DNA of 64,000 bases, taken from the NCBI GenBank assembly GCA_033961575.1, contig CM066731.1, positions 83,535,501 through 83,599,500 on the forward strand, in the 5' to 3' direction. Of this stretch, positions 36,261-49,230 are shown one piece after another; position 1 is the first letter of the stretch; the number at the start of each line of letters is the position of its first letter. Source of the DNA: Aselliscus stoliczkanus (Eukaryota; Chordata; Mammalia; Chiroptera; Hipposideridae). The notes beneath the pieces were generated by a model. That model had not been told where the DNA came from. It was given only the letters and a program-made list of their open reading frames with translations, and did not search any database. The position numbers and the translations under genes are program-made.

Positions 36261-36836
36261 AATTTCCATTAGGAAGGAGTACCCCCAAAAGTAACAGACA
36301 TCAAATTCCCAAACTGTAAACACTTGTAACATTTACCCGAGAGTTAACATTTAGGAAGAAATGTCATAACCCAAAAAGCAAATATCTACTTCCTTGCATG
36401 GAAGCATACTCAAAAAAATGTATTAAAAAAAAAAAATCCTGGGAAACTTGAGATCTTCCAATTCAACACTCACAAACTTATTGCTCATCATATTTTCCAC
36501 TCCTAATATTAGTTCCTTAATTAACCATTTATTAATGTCCAGGAGCTATTATGATTAAATAAAGGGGGAGACATGACTGAGGTGGCAACGGGGAGGAGGT
36601 TACAGGTGCCAAGATTCAGGGCCTGAGCTGTCATCACTCACCAGCGTGTTTTCTTCTAAAGTCAATACGTTGTTCCATTTCAAACATGCTTAAAGAAAAC
36701 ACGAATTGATTTATTTACAATTCTGAACTACTTGTCAAATGGTAATGATCATTGCCTGGTAAAACACAGGCTGAAAATATGCCATGCAATGCTTAGTCAT
36801 TCTATTGATGGAACTAATAATTCTCCCCCATTCCTC

Positions 36837-36841
<5 letters not shown>

Positions 36842-36912
<71 letters not shown>
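36842..36912. repeat. (TC)n microsatellite
   Basis: About 35 uninterrupted TC units. Confidence 0.97.
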
Positions 36913-36915
<3 letters not shown>

Positions 36916-37019
36916 TCTATTTCTTTCCATAATTCTGCCTAATAAGACATAGCAGCCCAGAAGGCATCTGTGTTGGTGTGGTCAGTTTTGAAGACTCCAG
37001 AGAAAGCCCACATCTACCC

Positions 37020-37330
37020 AATACCTCCCTTTCATTCATTAACCCACCAGAGGCCAAGACTAATTAGATCAGCCTGCTCATTTTGAACTGATAATTGATT
37101 TAAATAGGTTCCTCATTTAAAATAGAAGAAAAGCCTGCTAAACATTTGGTGCTTGGAGTTTTTTTTCTTCTTTCCCTGCAACTTTCAATTGCTTGTGCAA
37201 TGTAGCATAAAATGTAGAGGTCTCCCTTTTCTTTTCTCTCGCTTTTTAAAAAGCGGCCATAAAATTAATTACAATAAGTAGGCAATGGGCAGGGGCAGGG
37301 GGTTAACTGATGCCTCTAATAAGCAGCCGA
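37020..37330. promoter_or_regulatory. Candidate conserved regulatory DNA
   Basis: Repeat-free block with clustered homeodomain-like sites (gactaattagatc, gataattgatttaaat, aaaattaattacaataa) and no coding signal. Suggested only by composition and absence of known repeats. Confidence 0.22.
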
Positions 37331-38035
37331 GCTTTGGGAAAGCTGGCCCACTCATGCTGTTTGTTGGCTGCAAGGGGGCAGTGGCTTCCAAGAGGAGTGC
37401 AGCTTAAAAAGGTCCTTCGGACTGATTCTGTCTTCATGGCAACCAAAGTAGCTTTGCTAAGCTCCACACAAAAGGAGCCTTGCTTTCCAACCTGGAATTG
37501 TTTCCTTACCATTAAGCAAGAAAAGAATTTTAAGAGTCCATTCCATGATATCCAGCCCCTACCCTGCCCCTGGTTTTTGCACAATTTGTGAGTGGGAAAG
37601 TTAGGGGAAGACTTGGCCCCACTCTATATTCTGAAGACCTTTCCCTTCTCAAAGGGTCTTTCATGACCTGTCCTGCACCATATTGATTTATTTCAAGTGT
37701 GGATCAAAAAAGTTTAGACTAGGTTTCTCTTTGGAAACTAAATCGTCCTGCTAGTTTATACTGTTCAGCTGACTGTATCCCTTTGACACAATGAAAAGAG
37801 TTTTTGTCTGTGGTCTGGAGGGCAAAAGATGGAAGCTACATTTGTAATTTGCTCTGTAATTTTTTTTCTGCAAAGTTTCCTATTGCTGGAAGAAGGGAGT
37901 GCAGGGCAGGGTAAAAGGAACTGAGGAGCATGGCAAAATCTTTAAAGGTAAATAAAATTATTGGAAATAGAAAAGTTACCCCCAAAACTGCACATGCTAT
38001 ATGTCAGATGTTCATCAGTTCCAATGCTACAAAGC
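37331..38035. other. Unassigned non-coding DNA
   Basis: Overlapping 93-codon frames on both strands at 37303-37591 mirror each other, as chance frames do. No domain. Confidence 0.45.
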
Positions 38036-38255
38036 AACGTGATCCACATGAGAAGTACATGGGCTTTGAGGTCAGATAAACCTGGGTTTCTACCCAACTT
38101 CAGTCACTTACATGCTCTGTGCAAGTCACTCACTCTCTACAATTCTGTCAAACAGAGACACTAAAGTCTATTTTGAAGGCATATCCTAAGGGTTAGAAAT
38201 AATGTCAGAGCCTAGCATGGGGCCTAGCTTTAATAAGTGCACAAGAAATAGTATG
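38036..38255 (+). repeat. MIR copy
   Basis: 'tgggctttgaggtcagataa', 'acctgggtttctacccaact', 'cacttacatgctctgtgcaa' and 'gcacaagaaatagtatg' follow the MIR sense strand. Confidence 0.65.
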
Positions 38256-39295
38256 TATAATGCAAAACTGATTTCCTAATAACCAGGAAGTGTCGCTCAT
38301 CTCTGTTCTGTTGTCTGAGGCTGGACAGTTAGGCAGAAGGTAACCAATGTGTTGCACACGGCCAGCTTCCGTGACGTGCAACCGGTTTGGTGGCTCAGGG
38401 CCTCACATAGAGCAGGGCCCTCTGTCTCTCTCTTGAAATTCATAAAACAGGTAGCCCTGCATTTTCATTTTGCACTGGGTCCCACAAAAGACATGGCTCA
38501 TCCTGATGGTGTATTCCCCTCTGCAAATGCTGTCAGGGTCACTCTTGGTATCTTGAAGAGCCTACTTATATGAGGTCATGTCTGTGTTGGTGGCACAATG
38601 CCTTCACATTTATAAATCACATTCTTTCTGCCTCTTCCACAAATTAGAACCAGAGGTGTAGCCTCTCAGTTCCTGTGGGCCCAGGGCCTGTCATGAAAAA
38701 CTATTCAAGAGCACATGCTAGTGGCCGAAGGTCAGAATGGCACCTCTGCAGTCCCATTTAGCCCACTGTGAGAGCTCTGAGTTCTCAGGTAGATGATGGA
38801 GTCCAGGCAGTGACAGCTGCAAGGAGCATCCCTTTGCTAATTCAGCATTCAGGTGGCAGATCATTTTCACCATTAATGACATACAAATTTAATCCCAGGT
38901 AATTTTTTTCAAAGCAACCAGTTGTGAAATATATTGAGAAAACACTGCCAATTTCCAATCCTAATGACAGAGACACTGAAGGTAAATAAAATGAATATTT
39001 ATGGGATACCTGATTGCCTAAATAAGTTCCCTAAGGTATGAATAATTGAACGTGTGTATGCTAATTAATTGAGAAAAGCCAGTAGGTAACTCCTTTTATT
39101 TACATTAGCCTCATTTTATTTCATTTCTTCAAACTATTATGGTTCTCAGTTATTTCCTATGCTTCAGTAAAGTTGAGCATCATTGAGAGAATTTTTAATA
39201 GACATCATGATTTTTAATTTCAATAAAGGTATAAGCCAAGGTAGAATATGTAAAGATGGTTCTTAGAACATAATTACTCAGATTTCCCTAACAGA
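38256..39295. other. Unassigned non-coding DNA
   Basis: 38860-39080 is repeat-free and AT-rich with several TTAAT motifs. No gene or repeat recognised. Confidence 0.4.
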
Positions 39296-39299
39296 AACT

Positions 39300-39500
39300 A
39301 TCATTCATTGGTGCCTACTGCTGGCTCATCTCTTATGTAGGTCCCCTCTGTTTAATCCTTAGAGTAACCTTATGAGGTTAGAGATCATACAAGGATCTCC
39401 ATTTCACAGGTGAGGAAACTGAAACTTACACAGTTAAATGAGCTGCTCATGGTCATGAGGCTGCAAGTATTGGAGGCCAGATTCAAATTTGACCTGCTTC
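39300..39500 (-). repeat. MIR copy
   Basis: 'gtaaccttatgaggttagag', 'catttcacaggtgaggaaac', 'gagctgctcatggtcatga' and 'ttggaggccagattcaaat' follow the antisense MIR. Confidence 0.75.
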
Positions 39501-39679
39501 AAAGTCTCAAGTCTTTCCAGAAAGGGAGCCCAATCTTTCACATGGAATAGAATATTTGAAGAAAACAGTCCTTTCCTTACCATGTTGCAAACATCGTCCA
39601 CCAGTTCATCAACCTGGCATCTGTCATCATTGTCAAATGGTGACAATCAGACCCATTCACAGCAACTATTTTTTTAGAG

Positions 39680-40170
39680 TCTATGTTTCTTAATAGATTT
39701 TTTAGAGCAGTTTTAAGTTAACAGAAAAACTACAAGTACATAAAGTTCTCATATGCCTCTTTTTTCCTTACCCAGTTTCTCCTGTTATCAACGTGTTGCA
39801 TGTGGTAATTTTGTTATTATTGGTGAACCACTATTGATATGTTATTAAGTAAAGACTGTAATTTAGAGTTCACTCTTTGCCTTGTACATTCTATGGATTT
39901 TCACAAATGCATGTCCATGTATCCACCATTACTGTATCATACAGAATAGTTTCACTGTTCTAAAAATGCCCTGTGCTCCACCTGCTCATTCCTCCACCCA
40001 ACTTTCCTCCCTGTCCCACCTGAAATCCTGGCAACCACCCACTGATCTTTTTCTTGTCTCTGTAGTTTTTGCCTTTCCAGAATGTATAGCTTTGGAATCA
40101 TACAGGATGTAGCCTTTTCAGAATGTCGTCTTTCGTTTGCTAAACACAAAAATACATTTAAGTTCTCTCC

Positions 40171-40226
<56 letters not shown>

Positions 40227-40625
40227 GTCTCTCTCTGTCTTTTTATCATTTGACAATATTCCATTGTCTGGGTTACCACAGGTTATTTATCCATTTACCT
40301 ATCAAAGGACATGTTTGTTGCTTCCAAGTTTTGGCAATTATGAATAAAGCTGCTATAAACATTCATGTACATGTTTTTGTGTGGACATCAGTTTTTACTT
40401 CATTTGAGTAAATACTTAGGAGCATGACTGCTGGATCATATAAGCCTATGATTACTTTTGTGAAAAACTGCCAAACGTCTTCCAAAGTGCGTGTACTATT
40501 TTGCATTCCCACCAGCAATGAATGAGAATTCCTCTACATGCTTTTTCAGTATTTCATGTCATAAGTGTTTTGGATTTTAGCCGTTCTAATAGGTGAGTAG
40601 TGGTATCTCATTGTTTTAATCAACC
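39680..40625 (-). repeat. Old L1 3' end (3'UTR plus ORF2 end)
   Basis: On the plus strand, 'ttttagagcagttttaagtt', 'tccacctgctcattcctcca', 'ttatccatttacctatcaaa', 'gctgctataaacattcatgt' and 'gactgctggatcatataagc' read as antisense L1 3'UTR followed by the ORF2 C-terminal region. A (CT)n tract has expanded within it. Confidence 0.85.
40175..40239. repeat. (CT)n microsatellite
   Basis: CT units interrupted by TTT and GT near the right end, inside the L1 fragment. Confidence 0.95.
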
Positions 40626-41190
40626 ATTTATTCATGTTCAACTAAGAATAAGCAGTGATCTCCAAAGTGGAAGGTATAGATCCCATTATGTGGACAAGGT
40701 AATCCATTGGAATATGCAAAGAAAAACTGGCAACCACTACTTTTATTCATTCATTATATAAATTTCTACTCACTGTATGTATTCTTGATGTATCGAATAT
40801 ATTATTGAATAAAATGTATGCATATTTTACAAGTGAAAAAATACTTATTTTGTTAAGATTCATGTCCCCCTATTTGTTAAATTGACCGAAGTGTTTCATC
40901 AAAGGAGGACGCCACAATCATAGAGATCCCCAGAGCTATGAAGACATCAAAGACAGAGACCAATATTTCTTGCAAAAACTGAAGCTTGATTTCCATGAAA
41001 TATTGAAATTAATGTTTTTAAAGTCTAAATTATGCCTACCATGAAGTTTATTTATGCTATTCTAAACTAGATATATCTACTAGTGTGACAAATTGGGTGT
41101 TTTTCCAGAGTAGTAGTTATCTGAATTCATCTGTAGGAAGAATACACCAAAGTGTGTTTTTGGAATACAATGGTCTTAGCTTTTCAAAAC
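40626..41190. other. Unassigned non-coding DNA
   Basis: 40650-40740 could be an old hAT fragment. Otherwise unrecognised. Confidence 0.4.
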
Positions 41191-41194
41191 ACTC

Positions 41195-41460
41195 TCACCT
41201 ATACCATTTCACTTCACACATTAACAAGGTGACTACTGCTGTCTTAGCTTTCATTTCAAAATCAGTTTTTGAGTATGGCTGAGAGGACCAGTTTTGAACT
41301 GACAACCCTTATAGCATTGGTGCTATTGTTATCCTCATTTTATAGATGAGAAAACTAAATCTTAGAGAATTTAAGTAACCTGACAAATGCCCCCTCATTT
41401 CATAAATGACAGAGCCATAATTCAGAGGCCAGAATCTGAGCTCTTACCCATTAGATTATC
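41195..41460 (-). repeat. MIR copy
   Basis: 'gttatcctcattttatagat', 'gagaaaactaaatcttagag' and 'gacagagccataattcagag' are antisense MIR. Confidence 0.7.
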
Positions 41461-42229
41461 CTGTCTAAAAACATCTATGTGCTTTAAGAGGGGGCCTCGG
41501 TCTACATGAGCTGGGAAAAAAAAAAGAAAAAAAAAGCTGCCCAGCTTAGCAAAAGGAAAACCAAATTGTAAAGCACCATCAATGTAGAGCTTTGTTTTAA
41601 AATGCAAATATATGCTTTTTTCCATTGCAATGTGTCTGCAGGGCAGACGCTAGCAAAAATTCTAATTGCTGCACATTCTGTGTGTTTGATAGAAAACACT
41701 AAATATTCTCTGTATATTCAGATTAGATTTAAACTAAGACTATATTTGTAAAACTATCCCTTTTACTGCATGGAGGCACTGTGAAAACCTATCAAAAAAC
41801 ACCAAGGAACAAGTCGATGCAACCAGTAGAGGAAGGAATGTAAGTATGGAAATCATTAATGGGCCCGATTCTTCAAAACAAGACACTGAAAAACATTATC
41901 TTCAGTATGACAGTTGGGACTCCAGAACACTTTAAGAACAAAGATCAAAAACCTCAGGTAGGATTTTCCTCTCTCTTCCTCTCATTCTTTCCCTTCCTTC
42001 TGTCTAAAATGAGGGGTTAATAAGAAATACATAAATAAAATAATTAATTCTAGAACCATTAGTTAGAAATAACAGCTCTGAAGGAAGTCAAGGAGGAAGA
42101 TACTTTCATAAAGTATAGGAGAATCTTTATTCTGAGATATGTAGTTAATCATTGGGCTGGTCAGAATTTGAGATTTGGACCTGTTCTAGAAAACTCAGTG
42201 AAGCATGCTGATAATGTGGTGGTTTCCAA
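41461..42229. other. Unassigned non-coding DNA
   Basis: Contains an A-rich run at 41515-41537. No gene or repeat recognised. Confidence 0.45.
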
Positions 42230-42725
42230 TAATTTAGTATCTTCTAGTATTCTCTCCTTTGTTAGTCTCCTTAAGGCCTGCTGGTGTGACCAGGAGAATA
42301 TGGGGGAAGTGATGATTTGATTCCTTAGGCTAGGTCACAGCAGGTATGGAAGTTACTGCCTTATTCTCTTGGACTTTTTGCATTAAGAGTAACAATTCGC
42401 CCTGCTGTTAGGAGACTCAAAAAGCCCTGTGGCAATGCTCACATGGAATAAAGCTGAGGCCTACCAATAACCAGTACTAACCACATGAGTGAATCACCTT
42501 GGAAGTGGAACCTCCAGCACCAGTCAAACCTTCAGATGACTGCAGCCCTAGCTGACATCTGACTATAACCTCATGAGAGATCCCAAGTCAGAAAACCCAA
42601 TCATGCTGCTTCAACATTTCTAACCCACAGAAACTATGAGAAATAAAAAAACAATTATTGTATTTTTAAGTTACTAAGCAATAGGGTGCTTTGTTATGCA
42701 GCAAGTAGTAGATAACTACTTCTCT
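42230..42725 (+). repeat. Old LTR-like repeat
   Basis: 'acctcatgagagatcccaag', 'cccacagaaactatgagaaa', a 'gaaataaaaaa' tail signal and 'ttgttatgcagcaagtagta' follow the 3' part of a common MaLR-type LTR consensus. The family was not determined. Confidence 0.5.
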
Positions 42726-43439
42726 CAGTACACCTAGAAATTAGGTCAGAAATACGAAATATCTGAGGCTTCCACTGAGCTAAAGAGATCCAGGTTATTT
42801 AGCAGAGGGCTGTTTGGTGGGAGACTTAAGATATGTGCAACTCTGAGCATAAAGCAAAAAATTGAAGTCAAGGTTGTTCTGAAGGCTTTTTGAAGTACAA
42901 AACCCTGCAGGTCAAAAATCAGATGTAAGCACAAAATTAATACTCAAAAAATGCCTGAGCTAAAAAATAAGTGGCTAAATTAATGAAAAGCAAAGTGGAA
43001 AATATTTTGTTTTTCAAATACTCTCTGGAAATGTACGTTATCAAATAGTGAAAAGGGAAAAAGAGAAGGGAGGGAAAAAGTAGAACATTTCTAGAAGCAT
43101 TTTAATTTTAGCAAATCAAGCATTTTCCCAAATCTTTGTTCTTTGGACAATAGTAATAACAACAAAGTCATTCAATTACACCAAAGAGCAAACATTTCTA
43201 AGGTAGAGATGAAGCATGGCTAATTGAGGATGTCAGAATGAAATAGTTGCATCTGTTGGGCATGGGATACAGATTGGGATTTTATTGTTTACCCCTGTGT
43301 GAGAAAGAAAGTTCCATAGATGGTTTACCAACAAGAGGGTACCAAGACAAAAAGCAAGACTTGACAAATACTTTCTCCTAGGTGCGACCAGAGGGGATGT
43401 TAGATGAAGCTGTTTGTCCAAATAATAGTAGCAGCAACA

Positions 43440-43880
43440 ACAATATTAGCTAACATTTATTTAATGTTTACTATGTGGAAAAGTACTGTTCCAATCCCTT
43501 TACAAGTATAAACTCATGTCATTAATTTATTTAACTTAATTTAAACATCTGTCAGTTTGCAATTATAGCTTTCTTCCTTCAACATCACATTCAATATTTA
43601 AGAATAGCCCTCTTTGAAGAGGGCTCCTCTAATTACCAATATTCACATACTTACTGTGTGTCAGGAATTGTGTTTATGTTTTACACAATAGTATCACCAC
43701 ATGCAATTGTGTACATTATACAAATATTCAAATGGACCCAACTCCGTATTTTAGTATATCTTATTCTCCCAAAAACCTATGTCAGAATTATCTTCACTTT
43801 ACAGAATAATAAACCTTGACTCAGAAAAGTGAAATCAGTTAGTATAGCCTCATAGCTTATAAATGGCAGAAGTGTAACTT
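43440..43880 (-). repeat. Two MIR-like pieces
   Basis: 43445-43540 and 43640-43880 carry antisense MIR phrases (gctaacatttatttaatgtt, tgtgtcaggaattgtgttta, tcttcactttacagaataat). Between them is a perfect 9-bp hairpin at 43606-43625. Confidence 0.55.
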
Positions 43881-44084
43881 AATAACCAGAATTTTGTACC
43901 CCCAAAATGTATGCCTTTTCCTCTCTAACATGTAAATTTAATGAGAAAAAGACATGATATATAGGAGTCTCATTTTAAACAGGGGTTATTTTCTGAGATA
44001 CATAGATGAAAATTGCATGTAGTCTAAATTACTCAAGAATATCTATTAAATGGTTGTTCCAGATAAATTATGTGGCAATGCCAC

Positions 44085-44510
44085 ATAACCAGTCTCCTTC
44101 TCACACCCGCCACTGAAATCTTAGTGACTTAAAACAACAACAACCATTTTTGTTTGCTTGTGATTCTGCAATTTGGTCAGGGTTCAGGGAAGGTTAATAT
44201 ATGATGTCTTCAGGGCTCAGCTGGGGAGGTTTGGTGCTTCTTCAGATTTTAATTCAAGACTTAACCTAAGATTATTTTCATGATGGCTGAATTAGAGGTT
44301 GAAAATGGAAGATAAAGGATCTTGTAAGGCTTTGGCTTGGTGGTTCAAAAGCATCATTTTAACTACATTATATTGATCCAAGCAAGTTACAAGGCCATCA
44401 CTGATCAAGGAAAGGGGAAATATACTCTACCGCTGGATGGAAATAAGAGAAAGAGAGAACTTCTTTTTGAAATGATCTACTGCAGTATATCCTCTGACAA
44501 CAACCTTTCA
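44085..44510 (+). repeat. Old mammal-wide repeat, family 'X', copy 3
   Basis: 'aaatcttagtgacttaaaac' and 'tcagggctcagctgggga' match the 5' half of the family seen at 7325. 'ccaagcaagttacaaggcca' and 'aggggaaatatactctaccg' match the 3' half. Confidence 0.55.
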
Positions 44511-45781
44511 TGTTCTCCAACATATGAAATACTCCTTCTTTAAAAGTCTCATTCCATTATGGCAGTATCTCAAAGTTCAAATCTCATCATTTCCATCAGA
44601 TCTGAATGTATATGAAGTTCTTTGGTAAAACACCCTTGATTTGGAGATCTGTAAACTTTAAAAAAATGTTATTTCCTCAAATACCCAACATACAACGGCA
44701 AGACATGGATTTGATAACTACTAGGTGCTGTCATTCAAAATGAGAAAATGGAGTAATGTCAACAAAATGGCAAATTAGGAAGTTTCAAACCCTGGTTTCC
44801 TCCATATAAGCAAACAAACAAACCAAAAACCTAGAAGCTGGTTTTTGGGTTAACTTTATAGGAACTCTGGAAAAGAGTATAAAGTCTACGGCAACCAAGT
44901 AAATGCCCAATAAAGAAAATCAACATTCAAAATGGTAGAAAATTTTGTGTGACTTTTTTTACCCAACATTTCCCACCACTTCTCTTCATGGTGTGGTTTT
45001 GGTCAGAAGGAGATAGTACTATAATTCAAAATTTCCTCCCTTGAACTGAAGGGAGCAGACTAGGTAATACTTGCAATGTTCTAACCTGTCTGAGGGGTGC
45101 CTGAGAAACTGGTCTCTGTCTTGCCTAACTCAGATCTTGGGTGGGCATGAGTGGTGGTCACTGCTTATGAAAACTGCAGGGGGACTATAGAAACATGTAT
45201 ACCTAGGAAAGAGATTATGGTGGAGACATTCAATAGACTATGTAAGGCTCAGGAGAATGTTGGTGAAACTCTTTGGGAAATTAAAACTTTCAGAATCAGG
45301 TGTGTATAAAAGAAATTGAGAAAGCCACATGTAATCTCAAGAAAGATGCATGCTCAGAAAAGACCTGAGAAGACCTTAAAATTTTACCTCAGGCTAATTC
45401 CTAGGTTCCGAACATGTCCAGTTACTCAGTGAATGACTGCGCAGGTACAAATCCAGTCTACAAAAACTGGGAGAAGTGGATTTTTTTTTCCCAATTGCCT
45501 AATTTTCAACAACAAAACCACAAGGCACACAACAAATGGCAAATCATGATCCATTGAAAGAAACAAAATAAAATTGGTAAAACCCATCCTTGAAGAAGCA
45601 CAGACATCAGACTTATTAGAGAAATATATTGAAACAGGTGTCTTAAATATGCTCAAGGATCTAAAAACAAACCAAAAGGACTAAACAAAATCAATAAAAC
45701 AATATATAAACAAAATAAGCATATCAATAATTAAAAATTATTAATAGGGACCAGATTCTGGAGTTGAAAAAACAATAACTG

Positions 45782-46240
45782 GGGCCGGCAGAGTGGGGCA
45801 TAAGTTATGAACTGGCTTGGGATGCAGGAGGCCCCGGTTCAGATCCCACATATGAGAGCCAGTGACACTGCCCTCTACAGCTAAGATGGTGAACAATAGC
45901 TCCACCTGGAGTTGAGCTGCTGTGAGTCCCTGGGTCGGCATAGTTGCAGCCCCTGCTGCAGTGGGCTGCCAAAGGCTGCAGTGAGCAGCTGGCAGCGAGC
46001 GTGAGAGGCTGGCAGCTGGTCTGAACTGCCAAGAGCCACTGTGAGCGACTGTCCAGAGGCCGGTGACCGATCTTTCTCACCCAGGAAGAGCACAATGATG
46101 ATACCAATATGGGCCAGTGAAGCAATGTCCTCCACAACTAGACTGAAGAACAAAAGGACAGCAACTTGTCTGTTTCCCTTCCCTGATTCCCCAACGCTGT
46201 TCCCCTCCCCCAATTCCCCAATAAAATCTTTTTAAAAAAA
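45782..46240 (+). mobile_element. Long composite tRNA-derived SINE, copy 3
   Basis: Same plan as the copy at 32901, with a longer GC-rich middle (46000-46070). Head box B: ccggttcagatccc. The end is AATAAAATCTTTTT then A-run. Perfect duplication aaaaaacaataact at 45767-45780 and 46241-46254. It interrupts ORF1 of the old L1. Confidence 0.92.
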
Positions 46241-46747
46241 AAAAAACAATAACTGAATTGAAGTAATCACTTGAGGTGTTCAACATCAGATGGGTGTTGA
46301 CAGAAAAAGAATAAGTGAGCATAAGACAGAAAAAGTTGAATTTACCAAGTTTGAGGAGGCAAAAGAAAAAAGAATGAAGAAAAGTGAACAGACCTAAAGG
46401 GACAAGTAAAACAATATATACATTATGGGAGTAGCAGAAGAAGGGAGAGAAAGGGGCAGAGAGGTTATTGAAAAAAGAATGGCCAAAAATCTTTCTAAAT
46501 GTAATTAAAAACATTAATCTACCAATGCAAAAATCTCAACAAACTCCAAGTAAGATGAATCCCAAAGAGAGTCATACTGAGACACATTAAAATTGAAGTG
46601 TCAAAAGACAAAGAGAAAGAGATAATCTTGAAAGCAGCAACTGAGGAGCAACTTATCAGATACAAGGGATCCTCAATAATATTCTAGGTGATTTATCAGA
46701 AGAAACCTTGCAGGTCAGAAGACAATGGAATTTAAATTACTGAGAGA

Positions 46748-46943
46748 AGTACAGCATAGGGAATATATTCAGTGGTATTGTAATAGTTATGTACAGTGTC
46801 AGAGGGATAGTAGACTTGGGGGGATTATCACTTTGTGAAGGATGTAAATGTCTAATCATTATGTTGTTTTGTACACCTGAAATTAATAAAAGTAAAATAA
46901 GACTTTTATTATCCCCCAAAATAAAATAAAATAAAATAAAGTG
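46748..46943 (+). repeat. L1 3' end insertion
   Basis: 'gattatcactttgtgaagga', 'catttatgttgttttgtaca'-like sequence and 'cacctgaaattaataaaagt' end in an (AAAATA)n tail. The old L1 reads on either side (tactgag before, aaagtgctcagaggg after), so this is a younger, severely 5'-truncated L1 copy. Confidence 0.7.
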
Positions 46944-49230
46944 CTCAGAGGGAAAAAGAGATTGTCAACCAAAAACTGTATACTAAAAAAACTGTCCTTC
47001 AAAATGAGGAGAAAATTAAGACATTCACAGATAAACAAAAATTGAGAGAGTTTATTAACATGAAATTGTGTCCAATAAAAAATGCTGAAGAATGCCCTTC
47101 CCAATGAAATAAAAGGATATTAATCAGTACCTCAAAGTCACATAAAGATATAAAGGCCTCCAGTCAAGATAAATACATGGTCAAATATAAAAGCCAGCAT
47201 TATTATAATTTGGGTTTGTAATTCCACTTTTTATATTTTCCAGGATTTAAAAGATAAATGCAAAAATTAAAAATCTGTGTTAGTGGATATACAATGTATG
47301 AAGTTATAATTTTCAACATCAAAGCTGTGTAAGAGTTGAGTTTGTATGCAATTGAAGTTAAATTAGTATCAACTCAAATTACACCGTTATAACTTCAGAA
47401 TATTATATAACTGCCATGATAAACACCAAAAACCAAAAAAAAAACCTATACAATACATACATGGAGAAATGAGAAAAGAATCAAAATGTGACACTACAGA
47501 AATCAACTAAACACACACACAAAAAGCAGTACTAGTGAAGGGGGGGGGTGAAAAAACACAAACCAATAAGACATACCGAAAACAAATAACAAAATAGCAA
47601 AAGTAAGTCCTTTTTAATCAATAATTACTTTAAATATGAATGGATTAAATTCCCCAATCAAAAGGCATACTTTGACAGCATGGATTTAAAAAACATGATC
47701 CAGATATATGCTGTCTACAAGAGAATCACTTTAGATCTAAAGACACAAATAGGTTGAAAGTGAAATTATGGAAAAAAATATTCCATACATATAGAATCAA
47801 AAGAGAGCTGAGATGACTATACTAATATTAGATAAAATAAACTTTAAGTCAAAATTGATAAATGGACAAAGAAGGACATTATATATTGAGGGTCAATACA
47901 CCAAGAAAATATAGTAATTATAAATATATATGTGCCAAACCTCTGAGCTACAAAATATATGAAGCAAACATTGGTAAATTGAAGAGAAAAATACACATCT
48001 ATAATAATAGTTGGAGACATTAATACCCCAATTTCAAATAGATAGAACAACCAGGCAGAAGATCAATATAGAAATTGAAGACTGAGAACACTACAAGTCA
48101 AGTGAGTCTAATGGACATATACAGAGAATGCCAACAAACAACAGAAGAAAACACATTTTCCTCAACTATACCTGAAATGCACTCTCCAGGATAGACCATA
48201 TGTTAGGCCATAAAACAAGTCTTACTAAATTTTTGAAAGTTGTAATTATACAAAATATCTTTTCTAATCACAATGGGATAAAACTAGAGATCAATAACAG
48301 ATGAAAAACTAAAAAATTAAAAAAATATGTGAAAACTAAACAAGATACTGTTAAATAACCAGTGAGTCAAAAAAAATCACAAGGGAAATTAGAAAACACC
48401 TGGTGACAAATGGAAGTGAAACTAAAACACAAAATTTATTAGATACAGCAAAAGCAGTGCTAAGAGGAACATTTATAGTTGTAAATGCTCACATTAAAAT
48501 GAAGAAAGATCTCAAATCAACAATTTAACTTTATACATTAAGGGACTGAAAAAGGAAAACAAATAAAATCCAAAGCTACCAAAATAAAGATCAGAGCAGA
48601 GATTCATAAAATAACAGAAAAACAATAGAGAAGAAATGAACCAAGAACAAAATGAACCAAAAAAAAAAAAAGAACAAAATGAACCATTGTTTTTTTGAGA
48701 AAAAAATTACCAAAATGACAGTTAGCTAGAATGCTAGATCAACTAAGAAAAAAGTTTCAAATTATTATGATCAGAAACAAAACAAGAATGTCTGCTTTCA
48801 CCACTCTTATTTAACATATTATTGGATGTTATAGCCAAAACAATTAGGCCAGAAAAAGAAACAAAGGCATCCAAATTTGGAAATAAATAAATAAAATAAA
48901 ATTGTCTCTGTTTATAGATGTTAAGATCTTATATGTTGAAAACCCACTAAAAACAAATTAAAAAATGAATTCATCCAAGTTACAGAATACAAAATTAATA
49001 CACAAAATAAGTGTGGTTCTATACACTAATAATGAACAATCTGAGAATTAAGAAGCCAGTTCTATTTACAATAGCATAAAAAAAATAAAATACTTATGGA
49101 TGAACTTAACTAAGAAGACAAGAGACCTGTATAATGAAGACTATAAAATGTTGCTGAAAAAAAAATTAAAGAAGACTTTAATAGCTGAAAAGACACCTCA
49201 TGTTTATGGATTAGAATACTTAGTATTGTT

